Below are positions 1 through 7,876 of a DNA stretch of 54,740 bases, in pieces. The notes below the pieces were generated by a model. The model ran no database searches. It worked only from the letters and a program-made list of their open reading frames with translations, and was not told the DNA's origin. Each line of letters opens with the position of its first letter. Within the stretch, counting starts at the first letter, position 1. A program made the translations under genes and the position numbers. This stretch comes from Variovorax sp. CAN15 (GTDB taxonomy: Bacteria; Pseudomonadota; Gammaproteobacteria; Burkholderiales; Burkholderiaceae_C), in contig NZ_JASMRZ010000001.1 in the NCBI RefSeq assembly GCF_030462475.1, forward strand, positions 341,347 through 396,086, read 5' to 3'.

Positions 1-974
1 TGCGCGATGGCGCGCAGCTTCGTCTGTGCGTCGAACAGGTCGGCGGCGCTGTAGCCCTGGCCGCTGGCGAGGATGCCGCGCACGGGCTCGATCACTTCGT
101 CGGCATGCGCATCGAAGAACTCGCGCACGGCGGCGTAGCGCTCGGCGACGAGTGCGCTTTCGTAGAGCATGGCGGCCGCTTCCGCGAGCGGTGCGTAGGC
201 GATGGTGACGGGTGTGCCGCCCATGGCGAGCAGCCGGGCGACCGCGTCGCCGAATGCCTGCTCTGCGGCGGCGTCGCCGAAGAAGCTCAGCCTGTCGGGC
301 ACACCGAAGCGGAAGCGCTCGGGCAACTGCTCGCGGCGCAGGTCGATGTTTCGGGAATACGGGTCGCGCGCATCGTGGCCAGCTGCTGCGAGCAGCACGT
401 CGACCGCGGTGGCGACGGTGCGCGCGAAGATGGAAACGCAGTCGGCGCTCTGCGCGGCGGGCACCACGCCGAAGGCGCTCAGCAGGCCGCGCGAGGGCTT
501 CAGACCGACGATGTTGTTGAGCCCGGCCGGCACGCGGCCGGAGCCGGCGGTGTCGGTGCCCAAGGCGAAGTCGGCCTCGCCCGTTGCCACCACGTAGGCC
601 GAGCCCGAGCTGGAGCCGCCAGATACATAGCGCGCGTCGAACGAGTTGGGCACCTCGCCGTAAGGAGAGCGGGTGCCGTTCAGGCCGCAGGCGAACTGGT
701 CGAGATTGGTCTTGCCGGCCAGCAATGCACCGGCTTCGAGCAGGCGCTGCACCACGGTCGCATGCACATCGGGCAGGCGCTCGAAGGCCGGGCAGGCGGC
801 GGTGGTGGGCACGCCGGCAACGTCGATGTTGTCCTTGACCGCGAAGCGCAGCCCCGCGATCGGCAGGGCGAAACCCAGCGCTTCGCCGGCCTGCGCATGC
901 GCCAGCGGCGCTGCGAACCTGGCGATCCAGGCAGCTTCGGGCGTTCCGCTTTTCGGGTTTTCTTCATGCACCAT
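1..974 (-). CDS. atzF: Allophanate hydrolase (amidase-signature enzyme), 3' end missing
   Basis: Amidase-signature hydrolase that splits allophanate to ammonia and CO2, the second step of ATP-dependent urea breakdown. The minus-strand translation begins MVHEENPKSG and shows the family core: catalytic Lys47 in AVKDNI, the Ser-rich SGGSSSGS loop near 118-125 with the cis-Ser, and nucleophile Ser145 in DTAGSGRVPA. The stretch KTNLDQFACGLNGTRSPYG is typical of AtzF rather than GatA. About 324 codons are present; the C-terminal part lies beyond the left edge. An in-frame ATG at 992 is an alternative start; neither start has a strong ribosome site. No urea carboxylase gene is visible, so the pathway partner would have to lie to the left or elsewhere. 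Confidence 0.85.
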   Translation of the reverse strand, partial: MVHEENPKSGTPEAAWIARFAAPLAHAQAGEALGFALPIAGLRFAVKDNIDVAGVPTTAACPAFERLPDVHATVVQRLLEAGALLAGKTNLDQFACGLNGTRSPYGEVPNSFDARYVSGGSSSGSAYVVATGEADFALGTDTAGSGRVPAGLNNIVGLKPSRGLLSAFGVVPAAQSADCVSIFARTVATAVDVLLAAAGHDARDPYSRNIDLRREQLPERFRFGVPDRLSFFGDAAAEQAFGDAVARLLAMGGTPVTIAYAPLAEAAAMLYESALVAERYAAVREFFDAHADEVIEPVRGILASGQGYSAADLFDAQTKLRAIA

Positions 975-1101
975 CTTCAGGCATCCAAACATGTGTACAA
1001 GTTGAGATGCAAGCGGCATGCCAGCGCGAGCGCCGGGCGCGCGGATCGGAATCGTGTCGGGATTGGCCCTCTCCCTCGGGCTATGGATCCCTCCCGGGCT
1101 G

Positions 1102-1218
1102 GCTCCCTCTCCCCTCGGGGAGAGGGTTGGGGTGAGGGCAGGTGCGGAAGATGAAGCGCGGCTTCTGTCTAGAGGCCGTCACCCTCACCCCCGCCCTCTC
1201 CCCAGGGGGAGAGGGAGT
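1102..1218. repeat. Pair of inverted REP-like palindromic units
   Basis: Two units of about 38 bases (1102-1139 and 1181-1218) are inverted copies with about six mismatches, separated by about 41 bases. Each contains CCCTCTCCCC facing GGGGAGAGGG and a flank reading CCCTCACCCC. The pair can fold as two hairpins or one long cruciform. It sits between the M48 protease stop and the upstream side of the amidase gene. Such elements recur in intergenic DNA of GC-rich proteobacteria; that generality is background knowledge, not measured here. Confidence 0.85.
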
Positions 1219-1226
1219 CATGCAAG

Positions 1227-2093
1227 TCAGCTCTTCCTTGCGTCGCGGTAGAGCTTCTCTACCTTCGGCAGGTTCGCTTCCAGCTTCGAGATGCGGTCCG
1301 GCCCGCTCGGGTGCGTCGAAAGGAAGCTCAGGCCGCCCTGGCTCTTCGACGCCGTGGCCATCTTCTGCCACAGCGACACAGACGCCTTCGGGTCATAGCC
1401 GGCGCGCGCCGCGAGTTCGAGCCCCACGAGATCGGCCTCTGTCTCGTCGCCGCGGCTGAACTTGAGCGTGATGAGCTGTGTGCCGGCACGCGCCGCCAGG
1501 TCGCCTACCTGCCCCCAACCGAGCAGCTGCGCACCGATGGAGAGCGCCGCACCCGTGCCCGCGCTCTTGGCCATGCGGGCGCGTGCGTGCTCGCGCAGCG
1601 CATGGGCCATCTCGTGGCCCATCACCATCGCGACTTCGTCATCGGTGAGCTTCAGCTGGTCAAGGATGCCGGTGAAGAAGGCGATCTTGCCGCCGGGCAT
1701 GCAGAAGGCGTTGATCTGCTTGCTGCCGATCAGGTTGACTTCCCACTTCCAGTCGCGTGCGCGCGAGTTCCACGGCATGGCGAACGGGATGAGCCGCTTG
1801 GCAATGGCCCGCAGCCGCTGCAGCTGCGGGTTGTTCTCGCCCGCGAGCGCGCCCTTGGCGCGTGCCTGCTCGAGCAACTGGCCGTACTGCTGCACGCCGG
1901 CCGACTCGATCTGCTCGACCGGCACGATGTTCCGGGCGACCGAGGCCTTGCCCACGTCGACCTGCGCCAGGGCCGGCTTCGCAAGCACCGCGCCGGCCGC
2001 CGCCAGCAGGAAGGCACGTCGCGGATTCCACGCGGAAGCGACGGAAGGAGCGGGAACGGCGGGAAGAAGGGGGTGATCGCATCGTGTGCACAT
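1227..2093 (-). CDS. M48 family zinc metallopeptidase, exported
   Basis: A 288-residue M48 (HtpX/BepA/LoiP-like) protease. The zinc site HEMAH is at residues 160-164, and the third ligand lies in ETEAD at 217-221. The N-terminus has an Arg-Arg pair at residues 25-26 before a hydrophobic stretch ending ALAQ, so it is exported, possibly by Tat. There is no multi-pass membrane domain and no TPR tail, so this is the short periplasmic form. Such proteins usually take part in outer-membrane quality control. The ATG at 2093 has no clear Shine-Dalgarno sequence and no good downstream alternative before the signal. It is divergent from the AmpG-like gene. Confidence 0.88.
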   Translation of the reverse strand: MCTRCDHPLLPAVPAPSVASAWNPRRAFLLAAAGAVLAKPALAQVDVGKASVARNIVPVEQIESAGVQQYGQLLEQARAKGALAGENNPQLQRLRAIAKRLIPFAMPWNSRARDWKWEVNLIGSKQINAFCMPGGKIAFFTGILDQLKLTDDEVAMVMGHEMAHALREHARARMAKSAGTGAALSIGAQLLGWGQVGDLAARAGTQLITLKFSRGDETEADLVGLELAARAGYDPKASVSLWQKMATASKSQGGLSFLSTHPSGPDRISKLEANLPKVEKLYRDARKS

Positions 2094-2152
2094 AGGAGCG
2101 GGATGATAGGAACAAATGAAGACAACAAGCCCGGGAACCCGGGCCGTCGCTC

Positions 2153-3538
2153 ATGGACAATCCGGGGCACATGTCCGCCTCGCCCGCAGAAAACCCCACG
2201 CCCCCCTCACCGCCCTGGCGCGACGCGCTGAAGGTCTACCTCGAACCCGCCACCCTGCGCATGCTGGCGCTGGGCTTCTCGGCGGGGCTGCCGCTGCTGC
2301 TGGTGCTCGGCACGCTGAGCTTCCGGCAGCGCGAGGCGGGCATCGACCGCACCACCATCGGCTACCTGAGCTGGGTCGGGCTGGCCTACGGCTTCAAGTG
2401 GGTCTGGGCGCCGCTGGTCGACCGGCTGCCGCTGCCGCCGCTCACCACCCTGCTGGGGCGCCGGCGCGGCTGGCTGCTGCTGGCGCAGTGCATGGTCATC
2501 GCCGGGCTGGCGGGCATGGCGGTCAACGACCCGCGCGACGGACTCCCGCCTCTGGTCTGGTGCGCCCTGCTGGTGGCCTTCGGCTCGGCCACGCAGGACA
2601 TCGCGCTCGACGCCTTCCGCATCGAATCGGCAGAAGCGCGCAAGCAGGCCGCGCTGGCAGCCGCCTACCAGACGGGCTACCGCCTCGCGATGATCTGGGC
2701 CGGTGCCGGCGTGCTGTGGGTCGCGGCCTGGGCCGAGGTGGCGCCCGCCGCGGCGGCCACGGGCGCGGCGGCCTACCAGAACGGGGCGTGGAAGACGGCT
2801 TATCTGGTGATGGCGGCGTCGATGGCTGTGGGCGTGGTCACGGTGCTGCTGTCGCCCGAGCCGGCGCCGGGCGCCATGCCCAAGGCCCGGACCGCCGCCG
2901 AATGGCTGCGCAACGTGCTGGTCGAGCCTTTCGCCGATTTCATCCGCCGCTACAAATGGCAGGCCGTGCTGATCCTTTCGCTCATCGCCATCTACCGCAT
3001 CAGCGACGTGGTGATGGGCATCATGGCCAACCCGTTCTACGTGGACATGGGTTTCACCAAGGACGAGGTGGCCTCGGTCAGCAAGATCTACGGCGTGATC
3101 ATGACGCTGGCGGGCGCGTTCGTCGGCGGCGTGCTGTCCATGCGCCTGGGCGTGATGCGCGTGCTGATGCTGGGCGCCGTGCTCAGCGCCGCCAGCAACC
3201 TGCTCTTCGCCTGGCTGGCCACGCGCGGGCACGACCTGACGGCGCTGATCGCGGTGGTTTCCGCCGACAACCTCGCCGGCGGCATCGCCTCGGCGGCCTT
3301 CATCGCCTACCTGTCGAGCCTCACCAACATCAGCTACTCGGCCACGCAGTACGCCCTGTTCAGCTCGCTGATGCTGCTGCTGCCGAAGTTCCTGGCCGGC
3401 TACTCGGGCGTCTTCGTGGACGCCTACGGCTACAGCAGCTTCTTCGTCGGCACCGCCCTGCTGGGTGCACCGGTGCTGGTTCTGGTGGCGCTGGCCTCGC
3501 GGCTGACGGCGACCGCGAGCCCCCAGGAGCGCCGATAG
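2153..3538 (+). CDS. ampG: AmpG-like MFS transporter
   Basis: A 461-residue integral membrane protein of the AmpG/PAT branch of the major facilitator superfamily, whose classic member imports anhydromuropeptides for cell-wall recycling. Supporting features are the opening segment with GFSAGLPLLLVLGTLSF, KWVWAPLVDR, an RRRGWLLL motif after helix 2, and SATQDIALDAFRIE, which is close to the AmpG signature. About 12 hydrophobic segments follow. A second in-frame ATG at 2171 (MSASPAEN) could be the true start. No beta-lactamase or ampD gene is nearby. Substrate is inferred from family only. Confidence 0.8.
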   Translation: MDNPGHMSASPAENPTPPSPPWRDALKVYLEPATLRMLALGFSAGLPLLLVLGTLSFRQREAGIDRTTIGYLSWVGLAYGFKWVWAPLVDRLPLPPLTTLLGRRRGWLLLAQCMVIAGLAGMAVNDPRDGLPPLVWCALLVAFGSATQDIALDAFRIESAEARKQAALAAAYQTGYRLAMIWAGAGVLWVAAWAEVAPAAAATGAAAYQNGAWKTAYLVMAASMAVGVVTVLLSPEPAPGAMPKARTAAEWLRNVLVEPFADFIRRYKWQAVLILSLIAIYRISDVVMGIMANPFYVDMGFTKDEVASVSKIYGVIMTLAGAFVGGVLSMRLGVMRVLMLGAVLSAASNLLFAWLATRGHDLTALIAVVSADNLAGGIASAAFIAYLSSLTNISYSATQYALFSSLMLLLPKFLAGYSGVFVDAYGYSSFFVGTALLGAPVLVLVALASRLTATASPQERR

Positions 3539-3676
3539 CGCCCCCGCCGTATAGGAAACGGCCGACGCTGCGCCGCCCGCGCTGCTGTTAGGCTGCACCG
3601 GTATACATTCGTTTCTTTCAAATATCCGCTCCTTCCCGTCGCGCGCCGACCGACAGCCCAACACCCCTACAAGATC

Positions 3677-4888
3677 GTGCCGTCCAGAATCCCTCCCCTT
3701 CAGATAAGCGCCTACACGGCCACCTGCGCCGTCGGTGTCGGCAAGGAAGCGCTGGCCGACGCGCTCGCGCAGTCGCGCAGCGGGCTGCGCGCCAACGACT
3801 TCGGCGACGCGCCGCTGCCCACCTGGATCGGCCGCGTCGACGGGGTCGAGGAGGCCCGGCTCCCCGAATCGTTCGCGCAATGGGACTGCCGCAACAACCG
3901 GCTGGCCTGGATGGGCCTGCAGGCCGACGGCTTCATCGAGGCCGTGGCCGCGGCGCGCGAGAAGTACGGCGCATCGCGCGTCGCGCTCGTGCTGGGCACC
4001 TCCACCGCCAGCATCGGCGAGACCGAGCTGGCCTACACCCAGCTCGACGAGCAGGGCATGTTCCCGCCCTACCAGCGCCGCGCGGCGGTGCACACGCCGC
4101 ATTCGCTGGCCATGTTCACGCAGCAGCTGCTGGGCATCACCGGCCCCAGCGAGACCATCTCGACCGCCTGTTCGTCCAGCGCCAAGGTGTTCGCCTCGGC
4201 CGAGCGGCTGATCCGGCTGGGCCTGGCCGACGCGGCCGTGGTCGGCGGGGCCGACACGCTGTGCGGCAGCGTGCTGTTCGGCTTCAACTCGCTCGAACTG
4301 GTGTCCACCGAGCCATGCCGGCCCTTCGACGCCGCGCGCAAGGGCATCAGCCTCGGGGAGGCCGCGGGCTTTGCGCTGGTCGAACGCGTGCAGACCGGCG
4401 CCGATGCCGCGCCGCTGCACCTGCTGGGCTACGGCGAGGCGAGCGACGCGCACCACATGTCGACACCCCACCCGGAGGGCCTGGGCGCCGAGCGCGCGCT
4501 CGACGAGGCGCTGGCACGCGCCGGCCTCGCACCCGAGGCCATCGACTACATCAACATGCACGGCACCGCGAGCCAGAAGAACGACGAGGTCGAGGGCGCG
4601 CTGGTGGCGCGCCGCTTCCCGGCGCGCACGCACGCCAGCTCGACCAAGGGCTTCATGGGCCACACGCTGGGCGCCGCGGGCATCGTCGAGGCCGTCATCA
4701 GCCTGCTGGCCATCGAGCGCGGCCTGATGCCGGGCACGGTCAACACGCACACGCTGGACGAAGGCTTCGGCCCGCAGATCCGGCTGGAGCCCGCGCGCGG
4801 CGAAGTGCGCTACGCGCTGAGCAATTCCTTCGGCTTCGGCGGCAACAATTGCTCGCTGGTTTTCGGCAAGGCGGCACGAACGACATGA
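3677..4888 (+). CDS. Beta-ketoacyl-ACP synthase (KAS I/II type)
   Basis: A 403-residue condensing enzyme. The Cys-His-His triad is visible: Cys165 in STACSSSAK, His295 in NMHGTAS and His329 in GFMGHT. The C-terminus ends in SNSFGFGGNN, as in FabF. It starts at a GTG (3677) without a clear ribosome site. Its stop overlaps the start of the next gene in ATGA, so the two are translationally coupled. The partner is a chain-length-factor-like protein, an arrangement typical of aryl polyene and related polyene loci rather than primary fatty acid synthesis. No ACP, ketoreductase or dehydratase gene is adjacent. A weak -10-like TATACA lies at 3602-3607. Confidence 0.88.
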   Translation: MPSRIPPLQISAYTATCAVGVGKEALADALAQSRSGLRANDFGDAPLPTWIGRVDGVEEARLPESFAQWDCRNNRLAWMGLQADGFIEAVAAAREKYGASRVALVLGTSTASIGETELAYTQLDEQGMFPPYQRRAAVHTPHSLAMFTQQLLGITGPSETISTACSSSAKVFASAERLIRLGLADAAVVGGADTLCGSVLFGFNSLELVSTEPCRPFDAARKGISLGEAAGFALVERVQTGADAAPLHLLGYGEASDAHHMSTPHPEGLGAERALDEALARAGLAPEAIDYINMHGTASQKNDEVEGALVARRFPARTHASSTKGFMGHTLGAAGIVEAVISLLAIERGLMPGTVNTHTLDEGFGPQIRLEPARGEVRYALSNSFGFGGNNCSLVFGKAARTT

Positions 4889-5742
4889 ACAAGGCCGCAT
4901 CCAAGCCCCCCACCCTCTACATCGAAGGCCCGGCCTTCTGGACTCCCACGCTGCCCGGCTGGGACACCGCGCGCGCGGCCTTCCGCGGCGAAGGCGCGCT
5001 GGCCGATCCGCCCGTGAAGCGCCCCTCGCCGCAGGTGCTGGCACCGGCGGAGCGGCGCCGCGCGCCCGACACCGTGGCGCTGGCGCTCGAAGTGGCGGCA
5101 GCCGCCCTCGCGGGCTCGGGCCGCAACGCGGCGGACGTGCCCTGCGTGTTCACCTCGGCGCATGGCGACCTGTCGATCAACGACTACATGTGCACCACGC
5201 TCGCGAGCGACCCGAAGATGCTCTCGCCCACCAAGTTCCACAACTCGGTGCACAACGCGGCGGTGGGCTACTGGACCATCGGCACGGGCTGCATGGCGGC
5301 CAGCAACGCCGTGTCTGCCTACGAGCACAGCTTCGCCTCGGGCCTGCTGGAGGCGGCGGTGCAGTCCGCCTGCGACCAGGAGCCGGTGCTGCTGGTGGGC
5401 TACGACGCGCCGTCGGTGGGCGCCGTGACCTCGGTCACCGACAGCCGCGGCCTGCTCGCGGTGGCGCTGGTGATCGCCAGCGAGCCCAGCGAGCGCACCG
5501 TGGCGGTGCTCGACTGGTCGCTGGCCAGCGAGGACGGCAAGGCGCCGGCGGCCACGCCGCCGCGCTCGGAAGCGGCGAAGTCGCTGGCCGAGATCAATCC
5601 CATGGCCCTGTCGCTGGGCCTCTTCGAATCGCTGGCACATCTCGATGACGGCAGCGGCGACGGCGCGGGCAAGCCGGTCGACCTGCCGCTTTCCGCGTCC
5701 CTGTCGCTGCGGCTGCAGTTGCGGTCGCCTGCGCGGGGCTGA
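4885..5742 (+). CDS. Beta-ketoacyl synthase chain length factor-like protein
   Basis: A 285-residue protein of the ketoacyl-synt_2 type, a shortened thiolase-fold subunit usually paired with a ketoacyl synthase. The central segment (PTKFHNSVHNAAVGYW, then IGTGCMAASNAVSAYEHSF) is characteristic. It lacks the STACSSS nucleophile and the HGT and GHT histidine motifs of its neighbour, so it is probably not catalytic in condensation. In related clusters the partner shapes the acyl or polyene chain. Its ATG overlaps the preceding stop by four bases. The far C-terminus is rich in Ser, Leu and Arg and of uncertain fold. Confidence 0.8.
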   Translation: MNKAASKPPTLYIEGPAFWTPTLPGWDTARAAFRGEGALADPPVKRPSPQVLAPAERRRAPDTVALALEVAAAALAGSGRNAADVPCVFTSAHGDLSINDYMCTTLASDPKMLSPTKFHNSVHNAAVGYWTIGTGCMAASNAVSAYEHSFASGLLEAAVQSACDQEPVLLVGYDAPSVGAVTSVTDSRGLLAVALVIASEPSERTVAVLDWSLASEDGKAPAATPPRSEAAKSLAEINPMALSLGLFESLAHLDDGSGDGAGKPVDLPLSASLSLRLQLRSPARG

Positions 5743-5790
5743 GGCCCACGGCCACTGCAACCGGCGCTATGCTTTTCGCAGCACGGCCGG

Positions 5791-5824
5791 TTGACAGGGG
5801 TTGCCGAGGTTTACCCAACTTTAC
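5791..5824 (+). promoter_or_regulatory. Candidate promoter and response-regulator direct repeat
   Basis: TTGACA at 5791-5796 is a perfect -35 hexamer, without a convincing -10 at the ideal distance. Overlapping it are two TTTAC half-sites at 5810-5814 and 5820-5824, exactly 10 bases apart, one helical turn. This spacing fits OmpR-family regulators, which bind direct repeats. It lies about 40 bases before the response-regulator start, so autoregulation is plausible. Confidence 0.4.
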
Positions 5825-5860
5825 GGAGCGTTCAAGCCCTATTGCTCCCGGTGGACGACC

Positions 5861-6583
5861 ATGAAGCGCATGAGCACCCCCCAACTCCTGATGATCGAAG
5901 ACGACGCCCGCCTGGCGCAGATGGTGGGCGAATACCTGACGCAGTCGGGCTTCGCGTTCAACCATGCCGGCGACGGCGCCGCCGGGCTCGAGCAGCTGCA
6001 GCAGCACGCGCCCGACCTGGTGATCCTCGACCTGATGCTGCCGGACACCGACGGGCTCGAAGTCTGCCGCCGCATCCGTGCGCTGCCCGGTCCGCTGTCG
6101 AAGGTGTCGGTGCTGATGCTGACGGCCAAGGGCGACCCGATGGACCGCATCATCGGCCTGGAGATCGGCGCCGACGACTACCTGCCCAAGCCCTTCGAGC
6201 CGCGCGAACTGCTGGCGCGCATCCGCGCCGTGCTGCGCCGCCGCTCCGAGAACGCCACCGAGGCCGAGGCCTCCACGGTGATGCGCTTCGGCACGCTGGA
6301 GATCGACCGCAACGCGCGCACCGTGTCGGTGGGCGGCGCGGTGGCCGACCTCACCTCCTACCAGTTCGACCTGCTGACGGCGATGGCCGAGCGCGCGGGC
6401 CGCGTGCTCACGCGCGACCAGATCATGGAAGCCGTGCGCGGCCGCGAACTCGAGGCCTTCGACCGCTCCATCGACGTGCACATGGGCCGCATCCGCGCCG
6501 CCATCGAGGTCGACGCGAAGAATCCGAAGCGCATCCTCACCGTGCGCGGCGTGGGCTACGTCTTCGCCAAGCAGCAAGACTAG
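5861..6583 (+). CDS. OmpR/PhoB-family response regulator
   Basis: A two-domain response regulator of 240 residues from the ATG at 5861 (an ATG at 5870 is also possible). The receiver domain has the acidic pair in IEDDARL, phosphoacceptor Asp57 in LVILDLMLPD, the conserved Thr in LMLTAKG and Lys in YLPKPFEPREL. The C-terminal winged helix starts near residue 145 with LTSYQFDLL and contains RSIDVHMGRIRAAIE and the terminal VRGVGYVF hairpin. It is 11 bases upstream of a sensor kinase and surely its partner. The sequence resembles RstA/OmpR-type regulators; the stimulus is unknown. Confidence 0.93.
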   Translation: MKRMSTPQLLMIEDDARLAQMVGEYLTQSGFAFNHAGDGAAGLEQLQQHAPDLVILDLMLPDTDGLEVCRRIRALPGPLSKVSVLMLTAKGDPMDRIIGLEIGADDYLPKPFEPRELLARIRAVLRRRSENATEAEASTVMRFGTLEIDRNARTVSVGGAVADLTSYQFDLLTAMAERAGRVLTRDQIMEAVRGRELEAFDRSIDVHMGRIRAAIEVDAKNPKRILTVRGVGYVFAKQQD

Positions 6584-6594
6584 GCTGACCGCCG

Positions 6595-7794
6595 ATGCTG
6601 CGCAGCCTCTATTCGCGCCACCTCTACGTCCGCATCTGGCTCGCGGTGGTGGGCGGGGTCGTCATCCTCACGCTGATGGCCAACTGGATCGTGCGCGAAG
6701 CCGCCGAGGCCGAGCGCGAGCGGCTGGCGCCGGTGCCGCGCAACGTGGTGGTGCTGGACGCGCAGGACAAGGCGATCGGCGCGGGCACCGCGCTGCGCGT
6801 GCCGGGCCAGGGCCTGGAATTCGACGTGACGCTCAGCGACGGCAAGTCCATCACGCTGCGGGTCGCGCCGCGCGAGCGGCCCACCGGCACCGGCGGCTTC
6901 GCGCCGTGGCGCACGCCCTTCGGGCTGGGCTGGATGATCGCGCTGGTGGGCGTGGCGGTGGCGCTGGGTGTGTACCCGATCGTGCGGCGCATCACGCAGC
7001 GGCTGGAATCGCTGCAGCGCGGGGTGCAGCGGTGGGGCGAGGGCGACCTCTCGGCGCGCGTCACAGAAGAAGGGCAGGACGAAGTGGCTGATCTATCCAA
7101 ACGATTCAACGCGTCGGCCGAGCGCATCGAACAGCTGGTGCGTTCGCACAAGTCGCTGCTGGCCAACGCCTCGCACGAGCTGCGCTCGCCGCTCACCCGC
7201 ATCCGCATGGGCCTGGAGCTGATGGGCGAGCGCCCGAGCCAGTCGGCGCGCGAGGAGATCTCACGCAACATCGGCGAGCTCGACCAGCTCATCGACGAGA
7301 TCCTGCTGGCCAGCCGGCTCGATGCCAGCGAGGCCGACATGGGCACCATCGAGCCGGTCGACCTGACCGGCCTGGCGGCCGAGGAATGCTCGCAGGTCAA
7401 CGCCGAACTCGACCTGGCCGAAGGCACCGACAACGCCAGCCTCACGGTGCCCGGCGTGTCGCGCCTGCTGCGCCGCGCGATCCGCAACCTGCTGGAGAAC
7501 GCGCGCCGCTACGGCGCTGGCGAAATCGCGGTGGAACTCGGCAGCGCCAACGGCTTTGCCACCGTGCGCGTGAATGATCGCGGCCCAGGTGTGCCGCCCG
7601 CGCTGCGCGAGCGCATCTTCGAGCCCTTCTACCGCCTGCCGGGCGCGAGCGAGCGCAACGGCGGCGTGGGCCTGGGGCTGGCGCTGGTGAAGTCGATCGC
7701 CGAGCGGCACGGCGGCACCGTGCGCTGCGAAGACCGCCCAGGCGGCGGCGCGAGCTTCGTGATCCGCCTGCCGGCGGCTGCGCGCAGCCACTGA
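6595..7794 (+). CDS. Sensor histidine kinase (RstB/EnvZ-like)
   Basis: A 399-residue membrane kinase: first helix at about 11-30, a short periplasmic loop at about 31-105, second helix at about 108-130, then HAMP to about 182. The phosphorylated His194 lies in NASHELRSPLTR. The ATPase domain has RNLLENARRYG (N box), VNDRGPGVPP (G1), FEPFYR (F box) and GVGLGLALVKSIAERHGG (G2). The periplasmic loop is only about 75 residues, which argues against a large ligand-binding domain. It is the second gene of the two-component pair. The gene downstream appears to have its own promoter. Confidence 0.93.
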   Translation: MLRSLYSRHLYVRIWLAVVGGVVILTLMANWIVREAAEAERERLAPVPRNVVVLDAQDKAIGAGTALRVPGQGLEFDVTLSDGKSITLRVAPRERPTGTGGFAPWRTPFGLGWMIALVGVAVALGVYPIVRRITQRLESLQRGVQRWGEGDLSARVTEEGQDEVADLSKRFNASAERIEQLVRSHKSLLANASHELRSPLTRIRMGLELMGERPSQSAREEISRNIGELDQLIDEILLASRLDASEADMGTIEPVDLTGLAAEECSQVNAELDLAEGTDNASLTVPGVSRLLRRAIRNLLENARRYGAGEIAVELGSANGFATVRVNDRGPGVPPALRERIFEPFYRLPGASERNGGVGLGLALVKSIAERHGGTVRCEDRPGGGASFVIRLPAAARSH

Positions 7795-7838
7795 GCTGCA
7801 CGCACAGGACCACCCTCGCCCGCGCGGGGCCGTGGTCA

Positions 7839-7868
7839 GGTTGGCTCCCGGGGCGCCAACCTAAAATC
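7839..7868 (+). promoter_or_regulatory. Hairpin and -10-like box before the ligase-like gene
   Basis: GGTTGGC (7839-7845) and GCCAACC (7855-7861) form a perfect 7-base inverted repeat. TAAAAT at 7863-7868 is a good -10 box, with TTGGCT at 7841-7846 as a possible -35 at 16 bases. The start codon follows at 7877, leaving little or no 5' leader and no Shine-Dalgarno sequence. Confidence 0.4.
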
Positions 7869-7876
7869 CCGCCCCT

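Noticed and set aside
105..1154. Plus-strand open frame of 349 codons opposite the amidase
   Set aside because: The minus strand has a full amidase signature with catalytic Lys and Ser, while this frame has no recognisable motif and runs through the palindromic repeat.
2207..5044. A very long minus-strand open frame (945 codons) opposite the AmpG-like and ketoacyl synthase genes
   Set aside because: Composition is Arg-, His-, Gln- and Ala-rich, as expected for a GC-rich antisense shadow, and it spans two clearly real genes with family motifs on the plus strand.
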